Shown: positions 35,930 to 44,416, counted from the stretch's first letter. The stretch: 64,000 bases of DNA from Streptomyces cinerochromogenes (GCF_014648635.1 NZ_BMRM01000003.1:372001-436000); one strand, 5' to 3'. A program made the numbers and translations. Notes: generated by a model not told the origin, from the letters alone.

Positions 35930-36244
35930 ACCCACCGGTGCACGGAGCGGTGGCAGCGCTGCAATGGCTGCCCGTGGCAGGGACGACGGCCGGCCGCCCT
36001 TCGGCGGACCGGCCGTCACCCGTCACCCGTCACCCGTCACCCGTCACCCGACGACCCACGGCTCCACCGGCCGAACCGCGCCGTGCACCGGTTCCGGCCG
36101 TACCAGCCGAGCGGTCCACTGCGGGCGCTCGGGGCCAGGGCACGCGCCCCCTGTGTGCCGCGTGCTCCCGTTGGTGGCCCGTGCGAGGAACGGGGGCCCC
36201 GTGCGAGGCGTCCACCTGGGTGACATGCAGGGGGTGGACGCGTC
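35930..36244. repeat. intergenic region with 7-bp tandem repeat
   Basis: No gene is supported. Five exact copies of CCGTCAC run without a gap at 36013-36047 (35 bp), a simple-sequence array prone to slippage. The rest contains no clear promoter element for the NACHT gene. Confidence 0.7.
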
Positions 36245-38620
36245 ATGAGTGTCATGAACAAGCTGCGGGACGCCACGGGGCGGGACTGGCTGAGGCGGAC
36301 GATCCAGCTGGCTGCCGGTGGCTGGCTCGCATGGACCTTCACCACCCAGGGCCTGTCGGACGCCGATTCCCTGTCCTCGGTCCTTGCCCTGGTCATCGGC
36401 CTGCTGTCGCACGCGATCCAGAATCCCCCTCCCAAGCAGCCGCTCGCGAAGGTGCTGCCCCTGCTCCGCGCCGACGTCAAACGGTACTGGTCCGAGGAGC
36501 GCAAACGCCGCGGCCTCCACCGCAAGCCGCTCATCTCCGTCACGTTGACCGACGCGTCCCCGACCCCCGCACCACTGTTGCTGGACTACGGCCTGTGGGA
36601 CGTGAAGGAGTACGCCGAAAGGGCCGCTGATCTGCTGGCCGGCGGCAAGCTCCCCAGCAAGGCCGTGATCTCCGGTGAGGCGGGCACGGGCAAGACGACG
36701 TTCGCCGTCCTGCTCACCTACGGACTGGCCAAGAGCGACGGATACGTGCCGCTGTACCTTCCGCTGGCCTCCTGGAGTCCGCGCGACGAAGCGTTCACCG
36801 CCTGGTTCGAGCGGCAGGTGCTCACCACGTTCCCGCGGCTGCGCGAGGTCGAGGCGACACCCGAGCCACTCCTGCGGGACCTCCTGAACAGCGACAAGGT
36901 CCTCCTCATCCTCGACGGCCTCGACGAACTGCGTGACGGTCAGGCCCAGGAATCCGCGCTCCACCAGATCAACGCCTGTATCGACGATGACATGCCCCTC
37001 CTGCTGCTGACGCGTGCCTGCCCCGCGCTGCCCTTGCTGCACGACGCCGTGCCGCTCAGGCTGAAGCTCCTGGACAGCCCTGACGTCGCTCACTACCTGG
37101 ACATGATGACGGCCGTCATCATCAGCGACCCCCAGGTGCCCCTCCACGAGCGGGTCGCGTGGCTGACCATCCACAGCCACCTCACCAGCGGCACGTGCGC
37201 ACCCCTGACCCACCTGCTGAGCCGACCGCTGTACCTGGACCTCCTCATACGGACGGGACTGCGCAATCCGTCGTTGGCGGTCCAGTTCCTCAATGCCGTG
37301 AGCCACGGCGTGGAAGCGGCCAAGAAGGTGCTGTACGCGTCATTCGTCGACGACGTCCTCGATGCTCGCTCCCTCAGCGACCGCCGGGCCCGGCTGGCGC
37401 GATGTCTCGCGGTACGGATGGCCACGGAGATGTCGAAGCCTCCTGTGGCACGGACGATGGCGTGGTGGCGCCTGTACGCGAGGGTGCCGCCGGCCGCCTT
37501 CGGCGTGGCGATGGCGCCGCTGACCGCGCCCGCCTACCAGTTGTGCCTGCTGATGCCCGCGGGCCTGACGCGGGGTTTCGCCCTGGGCACGGTCACCGGC
37601 GTCGTCCTGGGCGTGTGCCGGGGCGTGGACACCCGCGCCCCCGCCGGCGTCGCGGCCGCGGTCGCCGGCAGCGCCGCGGCCGTCATGACCGTCGGTGCGT
37701 TCTGGGTCGGCTGGGACGTCGCCGCCGTCGACACCGTCGAGATCGCGCCGGTCGTGGGCTTCGTGTTCTGGGGCCGCCGGATCCTCGTCTCGGGCACCTG
37801 GCACGACTGGCGCACCTGGCGTGACATCGCCCTGGCCACTGCTGCCGCCGCGAGCGCGAGCGCGCTGATGACGTGCGGGACGGCCGCTGTCCTGGCGCCG
37901 CGCGCCGATCCGCCGCGTTCCCTCCTGGGAGTGTTCATGGCCGTGTGCATGGGCCTGGTCGTGGCGACCGTGTCCGCGCGCCTGTTGACCAGCCCGGCGG
38001 CGGAGCTCCATCCCGCCACGGCCAGCTTCCAGCCGCGAGGGAATCCGCTGCCGCATCTGGTTGCCGCCACGACTGCCGCTGCCGCCGTGGGCGTGGCCGG
38101 CGGATTCGTCGGGGGCGTGTCCCGCGGCGCGATCCACGGCCTGCACGTGGGGCTCTTCTTCGGCGCGGTGGCCGGTCCGGGGATCGGTCTCGCCGGCGGG
38201 CTCATCCGGTGGCTGAACCAGCCCGGTCCCCAGCCCACGGCGACTGCCCAGCGGCTGTACCGCCGTGACCGCTGGCTCGCCGTACTGAGCGTGGTCGGTG
38301 TCGCGGCCGGCGCCACCGCCGGGCTGGCTGTTCTGGATCTCCTCGCGCCCGAGTTCTTGCAGTCGCTGAGCGACGGGTCCTTCACGGCCGGCCCGCTGGA
38401 CGGCATCCTCTTCGGGGCGACCATCGGAATCATCGTCGCTTCCTTCAACACCGCTTGGCCCAGCTACGCGGTGTGCATGGCCTGGTTCACCGTCCGGCAC
38501 CGGGTGCCGTGGTCACTGCTCCGCTATCTAGACGTGCTGCACACCTGCGGGATCCTGCGCCAGGAGGGTCCTCTGTACAGCTTCCGGGACGAAGGCCTGC
38601 AGCTGCATCTGGCCGAGTGA
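36245..38620 (+). CDS. membrane-anchored NACHT-type STAND NTPase
   Basis: This is a 791-residue protein. Two hydrophobic segments lie near the N-terminus (about 22-34 and 44-57). A NACHT-like ATPase core has Walker A GEAGTGKTT (144-152) and Walker B LLILDGLDEL (220-229) with the acidic pair and trailing Asp-Glu typical of NACHT. LLLTRACPALPLL resembles sensor 1, followed by a helical domain. From about 400 to 740 there are roughly nine TM helices. The end (RYLDVLHTCGILRQEGPLYSFRDEGLQLHLAE) is a winged-helix-like tail common in actinomycete NACHT-TM proteins. STAND proteins are molecular switches in signalling or phage defence; here no separate effector is encoded nearby, so the membrane part may itself be the effector. 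ATG at 36245 has AGGGGGTGG upstream. Confidence 0.87.
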   Translation: MSVMNKLRDATGRDWLRRTIQLAAGGWLAWTFTTQGLSDADSLSSVLALVIGLLSHAIQNPPPKQPLAKVLPLLRADVKRYWSEERKRRGLHRKPLISVTLTDASPTPAPLLLDYGLWDVKEYAERAADLLAGGKLPSKAVISGEAGTGKTTFAVLLTYGLAKSDGYVPLYLPLASWSPRDEAFTAWFERQVLTTFPRLREVEATPEPLLRDLLNSDKVLLILDGLDELRDGQAQESALHQINACIDDDMPLLLLTRACPALPLLHDAVPLRLKLLDSPDVAHYLDMMTAVIISDPQVPLHERVAWLTIHSHLTSGTCAPLTHLLSRPLYLDLLIRTGLRNPSLAVQFLNAVSHGVEAAKKVLYASFVDDVLDARSLSDRRARLARCLAVRMATEMSKPPVARTMAWWRLYARVPPAAFGVAMAPLTAPAYQLCLLMPAGLTRGFALGTVTGVVLGVCRGVDTRAPAGVAAAVAGSAAAVMTVGAFWVGWDVAAVDTVEIAPVVGFVFWGRRILVSGTWHDWRTWRDIALATAAAASASALMTCGTAAVLAPRADPPRSLLGVFMAVCMGLVVATVSARLLTSPAAELHPATASFQPRGNPLPHLVAATTAAAAVGVAGGFVGGVSRGAIHGLHVGLFFGAVAGPGIGLAGGLIRWLNQPGPQPTATAQRLYRRDRWLAVLSVVGVAAGATAGLAVLDLLAPEFLQSLSDGSFTAGPLDGILFGATIGIIVASFNTAWPSYAVCMAWFTVRHRVPWSLLRYLDVLHTCGILRQEGPLYSFRDEGLQLHLAE

Positions 38621-38629
38621 CACGATCAC

Positions 38630-38675
38630 GGGTCTGCCCGACGCCGGTGGCGCCATGATGGGTCTGCCCGACGCC
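38630..38675. repeat. 16-bp direct repeat after NACHT gene
   Basis: GGGTCTGCCCGACGCC occurs at 38630-38645 and 38660-38675, a 30-bp period, in the space between the convergent NACHT and small secreted protein genes. Confidence 0.6.
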
Positions 38676-38742
38676 CGGTCCTGACTGCGGGCTCTGATCG
38701 GGCTGCGTCCATGGGAGCTCCCAGCCCGGGAGTCCCTCACAC

Positions 38743-39030
38743 TCACTTGCCGGTATGCGACTGGGCCAGCTGATCCTTGACCCAGGGGTCGAAAACCGCC
38801 AACCGGTGGGCGGCCGAGGGGTAGAAGGCCGCCAGCTGATCGGCGATCCACGGATCCGTGGGCTGTCGGGCACTGCCGTGGTGGTCCATGCCGACCGCCG
38901 CGCTGGGAGCCCCGTGATGTCCGCCGGCCCCAGGAGTGGCTGCGATCGCGGAGCTGCCGCCGGTCAGTACGACGCCTCCGGCGATCGCGGCACACACGCT
39001 CGCGCTCGCGACCCATCGCGTCAACTTCAT
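38743..39030 (-). CDS. small secreted protein with repeated DPW-DQLA motif
   Basis: This 95-residue exported protein starts with a signal peptide (MKLTRWVASASVCAAIAGGV... ending SAIA-ATPG). The mature part is about 65 residues with a His/Gly patch (GAGGHHGAPSAAVGMDHHG). It carries two copies of a short motif, DPWIADQLAAF and DPWVKDQLAQS, 23 residues apart. The start ATG at 39030 has AAGGAGG 8 nt upstream; the ATG two codons earlier is too close to that site. No known family is recognised. It is likely periplasmic or cell-wall exposed. Confidence 0.75.
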   Translation of the reverse strand: MKLTRWVASASVCAAIAGGVVLTGGSSAIAATPGAGGHHGAPSAAVGMDHHGSARQPTDPWIADQLAAFYPSAAHRLAVFDPWVKDQLAQSHTGK

Positions 39031-39317
39031 GCTCATCTCCTCCTTGCTCGGCCCGCCCCGCGCGATCACGGTGCGAGACAGGCCGTACAGCGTTCCGGAA
39101 GTATCCATTCCGGTTGGGGCGCCTACCCTCACGCATGCCTCATACACTCCTGTCGCCGACGTGAGCGGCGCCGGCACGGTGCCGAGCCGGCACGGATCAC
39201 CGGGCGGACGGCGTGCCCGACAACCTTCGCGTGCATGACCGGCAGATACCGGGGTAGGCGCGCGGTCGTCAGCCCGAGGCACGCTGGCAGCGTGCAGTGA
39301 TAGGGGAGGGAAGCATC

Positions 39318-40163
39318 ATGGCGACAGTGGCTGCGGCGAAGACGGAGACCAACGTAGCTGGTCCACCGGAGGTCGCTGACCCCTCTCAGGTGGCGCCGAA
39401 GGACGCCCGACAGCTGACACGTCTGTTCTTCGACCAGCTGGCGGTGCTGGAAGAGGGCACACCTGAGTACCAGTACGCGCGCAATACGCTGATCGAGATG
39501 AACATGTCCCTGGTGCGTTACGCGGCCGGCAGGTTCCGCAGCCGGGGTCCTGAGGAGATGGAGGACATCGTCCAGGTCGGCATGATCGGCCTGATCAAGG
39601 CCATCGACCGGTTCGAACTGTCCCGGGAGGTGGAGTTCACCTCCTTCGCCATCCCCTACATCGTCGGTGAGATCAAGCGTTTCTTCCGGGACACCACCTG
39701 GGCCGTCCACGTACCGCGCCGTCTGCAGGAAGCCCGTGTCCAGCTGGCCCGCGCCACCGAAGAACTCCGCAGCCGCCTGGGCCGCACGCCCACGGTGAAG
39801 GAGCTGTCGGAGCTGATGAGCCTGTCCGAGGACGAGGTGATCGAAGCCCGCGTGGCCGCCAACGGCTACAACTCCTCCTCCCTGGACGCCGCGATCAACG
39901 CCAGCGAGGACGGCGAAACCGCCTTGCAGGACTTCATCGGCGTCGAGGACGGCGCCCTGGAGCTGGTGGAGGACTTCCACTCCCTGGCCCCGCTGATCGC
40001 GGAACTCGATGAGAGGGACCGGCAGATCATCCACATGCGGTTCGTGGAGGAACTCACCCAGGCTCAGATCGGCGAACGCCTCGGCGTGTCCCAGATGCAC
40101 GTCTCCCGTCTCCTCACGCGCTGCCTGACACGGCTGCGCGAAGGCCTGCTCACCACAGGCTGA
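39318..40163 (+). CDS. SigB/SigF/SigG-family RNA polymerase sigma factor
   Basis: This is a 281-residue alternative sigma factor of the stress/sporulation group. It has region 2 (NTLIEMNMSLVRYAAGRFRSRGPEEMEDIVQVGMIGLIKAIDRFELSREVEFTSFAIPYIVGEIKRFFRD), region 3 (VHVPRRLQEARVQL ... GRTPTVKELSELM) and region 4 (LDERDRQIIHMRFVEELTQAQIGERLGVSQMHVSRLLTRCLTRL). An N-terminal extension of about 30 residues is typical for Streptomyces paralogues. The ATG at 39318 has GGGGAGGG upstream; a GTG at 39297 is possible. No anti-sigma or anti-anti-sigma gene is adjacent, so control must come from elsewhere. Targets are likely osmotic or oxidative stress genes. An 18-bp-stem terminator follows. Confidence 0.93.
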   Translation: MATVAAAKTETNVAGPPEVADPSQVAPKDARQLTRLFFDQLAVLEEGTPEYQYARNTLIEMNMSLVRYAAGRFRSRGPEEMEDIVQVGMIGLIKAIDRFELSREVEFTSFAIPYIVGEIKRFFRDTTWAVHVPRRLQEARVQLARATEELRSRLGRTPTVKELSELMSLSEDEVIEARVAANGYNSSSLDAAINASEDGETALQDFIGVEDGALELVEDFHSLAPLIAELDERDRQIIHMRFVEELTQAQIGERLGVSQMHVSRLLTRCLTRLREGLLTTG

Positions 40164-40178
40164 GAGAGGGGTTGCCGT

Positions 40179-40217
40179 CCGGCGAAGCCCGCCGCGCCTC
40201 GCGGCGGGCTTCGCCGG
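40179..40217 (+). terminator. strong hairpin terminator after sigma gene
   Basis: CCGGCGAAGCCCGCCGCG and its exact inverse form an 18-bp stem with a 3-nt loop, 15 bp past the sigma stop. The remaining stretch to 40611 has no supportable gene and serves as leader for the hydrophobic peptide gene. Confidence 0.9.
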
Positions 40218-40611
40218 GTCAGGGCACGGACGAGTCGACCCGGGCCTGGACCGACGACCTCGTCCCACGGGGCGTGCGTACTGACCTGCCCCCCGTGCAA
40301 GGCCATGCCTGCGGGAGCGGCCACAGAAGTCCTCCGCAGTCGAATGGCACCGTGGGTCCGGACTTCGAGCAGAGGGAAGGTCGGGTAGTAACTGGCCCAC
40401 GCGACACCGTCGTCAACGTTGAAGGCGCGTAGACGGTGTCGATGTATTCAACGCCCTTCGGAGGCGAGTACGCCCATTGGGGAATGCGGAACGAGGGGAA
40501 CCGCACATGGCGCGCGACGCGCATATTCCCTTCTCTCCGCCGAAGTAACTCATTTTTTGTGTGCTTATAAGGCTGAAGTAAGGGCACCTGGTGTCCAGGA
40601 GGTTGATAACA

Positions 40612-40782
40612 ATGGTTCCCCTGCTTCTGGTTCTTCTGCTGGCCCTGATTCTCTTCGGCGCCGGCTTCGCCCTGAAGGCACTGTGGTGGATCGCGGTGAT
40701 CGTGCTCATCGTGTGGCTGCTGGGCTTCGTCGTCCGTTCCGCGGATGGGACAGGCCGCAAGGGCCGCTGGTACCGCTGGTAG
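40612..40782 (+). CDS. small hydrophobic membrane peptide, copy 2
   Basis: This 56-residue peptide is nearly identical to the one at 16657. The two hydrophobic segments and the tail GRWYRW are preserved, with changes only near the second segment end (VLIVWLLGFVV) and in the linker (RSADGTGRKG). The leader is also shared: TTTTGTGTGCTT, then CAGGAGGTTGATAAC directly before the ATG. Lying just downstream of a SigB-type gene, it could belong to that stress regulon, though I see no clear SigB-type promoter. Function unknown. Confidence 0.85.
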   Translation: MVPLLLVLLLALILFGAGFALKALWWIAVIVLIVWLLGFVVRSADGTGRKGRWYRW

Positions 40783-40828
40783 ACGAAGGCACCCAGCGCG
40801 AGGAGCGCGTCGCACACGCAGGATAGAT

Positions 40829-40856
40829 GGGGCCCGGCCGGACACGGCCGGGCCCC
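40829..40856 (+). terminator. hairpin terminator after hydrophobic peptide gene
   Basis: GGGGCCCGGCCG and CGGCCGGGCCCC form a perfect 12-bp stem with a GACA loop, 46 bp after the stop. The counterpart after copy 1 has a similar stem, so the duplication probably included the terminator. Confidence 0.8.
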
Positions 40857-41284
40857 ACTCGTGTGGAAGGGCTCGTGTGGAAAGCGTCGTGTGGGAAGGT
40901 GCCCTCCTGAAACAGCTGGGAGGGATCGGGCTTATCGGACGCCTCGCAGGGTACGTGAGTCATGCACCGGTCCCGCAGACCCAGCAGTGGAACCCTGCTC
41001 CTCCTGTCTGCGGGGCCGGTGCGTACTCCTACGCCCGACGCGGCGAACTCACTTGCCGGCAGCCGCAGTCCGACTCCCCAACGGCGGGCGACTCGGTCAT
41101 GAAACGCCGCCCGCCCCCTCGTGGTTCTGGCCGCGGAGATACGCCTGCCGGAAGGTCGTCGACTTCTACTTCTGCTCATACGCGAGGACTTGACCACGCA
41201 TCGTAGGCATGGCTCCGCCGTGACGGGCAACCAGAAGGGAACCGAAGGAGAGAAAAGCCAACCGTGACAGTTAGGGAGATGCCG
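40857..41284. other. intergenic stretch without a convincing gene
   Basis: About 430 bp with no frame that shows family similarity or a good ribosome site. The last 60 bp contain AAGGAG and TTAGGGAG ahead of the DUF4190 gene and are probably its leader. Confidence 0.4.
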
Positions 41285-41557
41285 ATGTCGTCCCACAGCA
41301 GAATAGGCGCGCCCCATACGAGCCGGACGAGCGGACTGGCGATAGCGGGACTGGTCTGCGGCATTGTGGGAATTTTCTTCCTGCCGATCATCCTGGGGCC
41401 GTTGGCCGTCGTGTTCGGCGCGGTGGCGCTGCGTCAGAACGGTTCCGCGATGGCCAAGTGGGCCATCGGCCTCGGAGTGGTCGACATCGTTCTCATGATC
41501 GTGATGTTCGTCATCGCCGCCAACAACGGCGGCAGCCTCACCTGGCACGTCGGCTGA
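41285..41557 (+). CDS. DUF4190-type small membrane protein
   Basis: This 90-residue protein has a short polar N-terminus and then the DUF4190 pattern: SGLAIAGLVCGIVGIFFLPIILGPLAVVFGAVALRQ (TM1 and loop) and AKWAIGLGVVDIVLMIVMFVIAA (TM2). The family is common in actinomycetes and of unknown function. The ATG at 41285 has AGGGAG 6 nt upstream; a GTG at 41264 would add seven residues but is poorly placed. It appears monocistronic. Confidence 0.8.
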   Translation: MSSHSRIGAPHTSRTSGLAIAGLVCGIVGIFFLPIILGPLAVVFGAVALRQNGSAMAKWAIGLGVVDIVLMIVMFVIAANNGGSLTWHVG

Positions 41558-41739
41558 CCCGAACCGGCCCGGCCCACTGGCGGCGCCTGCACGCCGAAGC
41601 GGGGCCATCCAGCGGTCTGCGCCGCCCACCGGCTTCGCTGCCGGGGGCGGCGCAGGCATGTGTGTGACGGCTGCGGGGCCGAACGTGTACGGGAGCAGAC
41701 CGCTCGCCCCGGAAGCAACCTCGCGGGACACGTCCCTCT

Positions 41740-42369
41740 TCAGGCGTCGTTCTCCGGCTGCTGTGGCGGCCACTCAAGGGCGGGATCGTCGGGGAACAGG
41801 GGCCGCAGAGCGCCGAGAAGGGCGCCGATACAGATGTTCCGGAGCTGGGTGCGGGTGCAGGTCTCGTGGGCGAGCCAGTCGACGCAGAGGACCTGGACGA
41901 AGACCAGCCAGCTTTTCAGTACGGCGGACACCGCCTCGCGGGCGGCGTCGTCCGTGAGGGGGAGTACGGCCAGCAGTCGCGTGCGCAGCGCGTCCAGTTC
42001 GTTCGTCATGATCGACTGGATGACCGGGTCGCCCGCGAGGACCCGGTTCGCGGTCAGGACGGCGTTGCGGTTGGCCACGAAGTAGTCGAGGTGGACGTCC
42101 ATGCCCTGAACGAGCTGCTCGATCAGGGAGTGGGTCGGGTCGAGCCGCGTCTCGGCGAGCAGCCGGTCCGCCGCCTGTTGGTAGACGGCCGCGAAGAGGG
42201 CGTGCTTGCTGGGGAAGTGCCGGTAGAGCAGGGCGCGGGAGATCCCGGCCTCTTGGGCGACCTCCTCCATCAGCACGTCGGCGTACGGGCGTGCGGCGAA
42301 GAGCCGCGCGCCGACTGCGAGCAGCTGGGCGCGGCGATCGGCGGGGTCGAGTCGCTGACGGCGAGGCAC
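41740..42369 (-). CDS. TetR-family transcriptional regulator
   Basis: This is a 209-residue TetR protein. The HTH is RRAQLLAVGARLFAARPYADVLMEEVAQEAGISRALLYRHFPSKHALFAAVY, followed by an all-helical ligand domain. The start is GTG at 42369 with no good ribosome site but a TAATCT -10-like box six bases upstream, so it may be leaderless. It is divergent from the DUF4345 membrane protein, and the long dyad at 42383-42428 lies across both promoters, so it probably represses both genes. Confidence 0.92.
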   Translation of the reverse strand: MPRRQRLDPADRRAQLLAVGARLFAARPYADVLMEEVAQEAGISRALLYRHFPSKHALFAAVYQQAADRLLAETRLDPTHSLIEQLVQGMDVHLDYFVANRNAVLTANRVLAGDPVIQSIMTNELDALRTRLLAVLPLTDDAAREAVSAVLKSWLVFVQVLCVDWLAHETCTRTQLRNICIGALLGALRPLFPDDPALEWPPQQPENDA

Positions 42370-42382
42370 GACCGCAGATTAC

Positions 42383-42428
42383 TTGACATGTGTCTACTGG
42401 CGTACCCAGTCTAGTAGACGCATGTCAA
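42383..42428. promoter_or_regulatory. TetR operator with 16-bp arms
   Basis: TTGACATGTGTCTACT and AGTAGACGCATGTCAA are inverse copies with one mismatch, separated by 14 bp. Each arm begins or ends with a TTGACA/TGTCAA hexamer. It spans nearly the whole 92-bp divergent region. Confidence 0.75.
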
Positions 42429-42461
42429 CTAAAGCTGTGTCGAGATGACTTCGGGGGGATC

Positions 42462-42875
42462 ATGGCAAGGGCTCTGCGGGCGCTCGCGCAATTGACGGGG
42501 TGGGCCTGCGTGGTGATCGGCGTGTTCCATGTGGCACTCGGCAACGCGGCGATCCCGGGCGCGGGTTCCGCCGGCACGACGGTCGACAGCTGGGGCCGGT
42601 TCATGGGAGCCGGCTTCGCCGGCTACGGGCTGGCCTGGCTGTGGGCCGCTCGGCAGCGACCTGTCCCGGCCCGGCCGGTGCGGTGGCTGGCCGGCGTCTT
42701 CCTGCTGGGTGGGGCCGGCCGACTGCTCTCCCTCGCTGTGCACGGCTGGCCGCAGTGGTTCCAGACCGTGCTTGCGGTGATCGAGTTCGGTCTGCCGCTC
42801 GTGTTCTTCTGGCTGGCCGGTGCAGACGAGCGAGCCGAGCATGCCAGCACGCGGACGGTGTCCGTCGGGCGATGA
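42462..42875 (+). CDS. DUF4345-type membrane protein
   Basis: This is a 137-residue protein with four TM helices (about 12-30, 45-62, 73-90 and 95-118). It has the family segments VIGVFHVALGN, DSWGRFMGAGFAGYGLAWLW and GRLLSLAVHGWPQWFQTVLAVIEFGLPLV. DUF4345 proteins are usually controlled by a linked TetR regulator, as here. Function unknown. ATG at 42462 has GGGGGG upstream. Confidence 0.85.
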   Translation: MARALRALAQLTGWACVVIGVFHVALGNAAIPGAGSAGTTVDSWGRFMGAGFAGYGLAWLWAARQRPVPARPVRWLAGVFLLGGAGRLLSLAVHGWPQWFQTVLAVIEFGLPLVFFWLAGADERAEHASTRTVSVGR

Positions 42876-43503
42876 GTGCGTCCCCGACCGAAAGAGCCGT
42901 CGTCCGGCAGCGGCGCCTGGTCGCTGGGTCACCGTCGGAGCGGCCCGGCGTGGTGCCCGCACCGAGCGTCGACAGCGAGGCAGGTCACCGGCATCGCCTG
43001 TCCGTGCGGCGGTGTGGGCCTCGTCGGCAGGCACCTGGAAGCGCGACCGCTGGTGCGGGCGGGCGCGCGGCAGCGTGGTGCGATGTCCCCGGCGTCCTCG
43101 CTGGCGTTGCCGGAGGCGACGGCAAGCTCCCGGTCGGCGAGTTCTGCGGCGCGGCCGCCGCCCGGCTGCCGGGCGGCGGGTGCGGCAACCGGCTTCTTCA
43201 CGTCCTGCGCGTAGGCGGTGTGCTCCACCGGCTTCGGGTCCTCACCGCGTCAGGGACTCGTGCAGCGCCCTGCTCTCTCCTGCTGCATCCGAAGTCGGCC
43301 CAGGACCATCGGCAGTTGACGTCCGGATGCGAGGCCGAGACCCGGGCGTTATAGTCGTGTATGGATCATCCGCACGCCCGGTATGCGTTGCCGGAAGCCG
43401 GTGGATGCGTGAGTGCGCCAAGTCACTCATATTCTCCGAAGGGGCACGCCTGCGAGGCAAGAGTACCCCTAGAGATCTCGAACCGATCCAAGAGGTTCTC
43501 CCC
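42876..43503. other. gene-poor stretch
   Basis: About 630 bp with long open frames on both strands but no family similarity. Translations are rich in Arg/Pro/Ala, as expected of antisense or non-coding high-GC DNA. The final 150 bp become noticeably A/T-richer and lead into the low-GC cassette; AAGAGG before 43504 is a plausible ribosome site. Confidence 0.45.
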
Positions 43504-43818
43504 ATGTCTGACAGCAACGCGGAACTTACACCTGCGGATTTGACGGCTTTCGATCTCCTTCTGAGTGTGATGCAGGACGAGAACGAGTCGTCCATCAACC
43601 TGCGGGACTTTGCTCTTGGCGGCACCATCGACAGATACAGGGCGGCCCGAGACGCCATTCGCAGGATACGTGCACTCAGGGATTGCGCCCGGCAGATTCG
43701 CGATGTGCCTCGCGAGGAAGAACTGGACATCGACAGCCTGACGCTGGGTCAACTCAACATCGAACTGTCGCTTGACGAGTTGCTCGAGATGAGGCGGCGT
43801 GTCCAGCCTGGTCAATGA
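43504..43818 (+). CDS. uncharacterised helical protein, first gene of HTTM cassette
   Basis: This 104-residue acidic, soluble-looking protein is predicted to be nearly all helix. It has no signal, no TM and a single cysteine (LRDCARQIRDV). The C-terminal part (EELDIDSLTLGQLNIELSLDELLEMRRR) is Leu/Asp/Glu-patterned and somewhat reminiscent of RiPP leader peptides, but no cleavage motif or core is evident. I recognise no family. Codon use is visibly less G/C-biased than the surrounding genes, like the next two genes, suggesting joint acquisition. It lies 55 bp before the next gene on the same strand. Confidence 0.7.
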   Translation: MSDSNAELTPADLTAFDLLLSVMQDENESSINLRDFALGGTIDRYRAARDAIRRIRALRDCARQIRDVPREEELDIDSLTLGQLNIELSLDELLEMRRRVQPGQ

Positions 43819-43873
43819 TCGGGCTGCGTACCGAAGCAGGGCATGAAGCAGGGCATAACGCCAAGGGGAAGGC

Positions 43874-44416
43874 ATGAGATTCCTCCTGCTGTCTGGGGTC
43901 GGTGTATGGCTCTCCGTGTGGTTTGCTGTTTCGGTTGCCGCGCAATTCTCTGATCGGGCCGGAGACCTTTTTCCGCGGAGCAAGCGGCTCGGTCTCATCC
44001 CTCTGTGGACCTTCTTCGCCCCCCATCCCGGCGTGCATGACCTGCACCTGCTCTATCGGGACCGGCTGCGATCCGGGGAAGTTCGAGAGCCGTCTTACGT
44101 TCCCACCATCGACAGCAGGCGGCTGCGTCATTCGTTGTGGAACCCGGAGAAGTTCCGGAACAAGGTCCTGTCCGACCTCGCCGATTCCCTGGTTGAGCAG
44201 TACTCACATCTTGTCAAAGAGGGGCGAGACGTGCGTGTCATCATGCTCTCGACCTCATACCTCGTCATGGCCAATCTCGCGATGAAAATGCCGCGGCCTG
44301 CCGAAGTGGTCGCACGTCAATTCATTCTGGCGCGCGACAAGACATTCGAAACGAGTCCGGCGCGGGAAGTTGTCTTCCTCAGTGAGTTCCACCGCTTTGA
44401 CGAGGGTGGGCGTTAG
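43874..44416 (+). CDS. single-pass membrane protein, SdpA/DUF5819-like
   Basis: This is a 180-residue protein with one N-terminal TM anchor (MRFLLLSGVGVWLSVWFAVSVAA) followed by an extracytoplasmic or cytoplasmic domain. Its strongest landmark is PLWTFFAPHPGVHDLHLLYRDRL, a pattern seen in proteins encoded beside HTTM-type membrane proteins, including SdpA of the Bacillus Sdp peptide-maturation system and DUF5819 proteins. The exact family is not certain. AAGGGGAAGG precedes the ATG. Its stop directly abuts the GTG of the HTTM gene, so the two are coupled. Confidence 0.75.
   Translation: MRFLLLSGVGVWLSVWFAVSVAAQFSDRAGDLFPRSKRLGLIPLWTFFAPHPGVHDLHLLYRDRLRSGEVREPSYVPTIDSRRLRHSLWNPEKFRNKVLSDLADSLVEQYSHLVKEGRDVRVIMLSTSYLVMANLAMKMPRPAEVVARQFILARDKTFETSPAREVVFLSEFHRFDEGGR

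Noticed and set aside
40381..40395. GGGTAG near 40392 as a SigB-type -10 box for the hydrophobic peptide gene
   Set aside because: No GTTT-like -35 element is found at 14-16 bp, and the distance to the start codon is over 200 bp.
42876..43500. Open frames on both strands as a possible gene between the DUF4345 gene and the low-GC cassette
   Set aside because: The translations are Arg/Pro/Ala-rich without any motif, and no start has a good ribosome site.
43504..43818. 104-aa protein as a Sdp-type toxin precursor
   Set aside because: It has no signal peptide, no hydrophobic core and only one cysteine, unlike SdpC; a precursor role is kept only as speculation in the finding.
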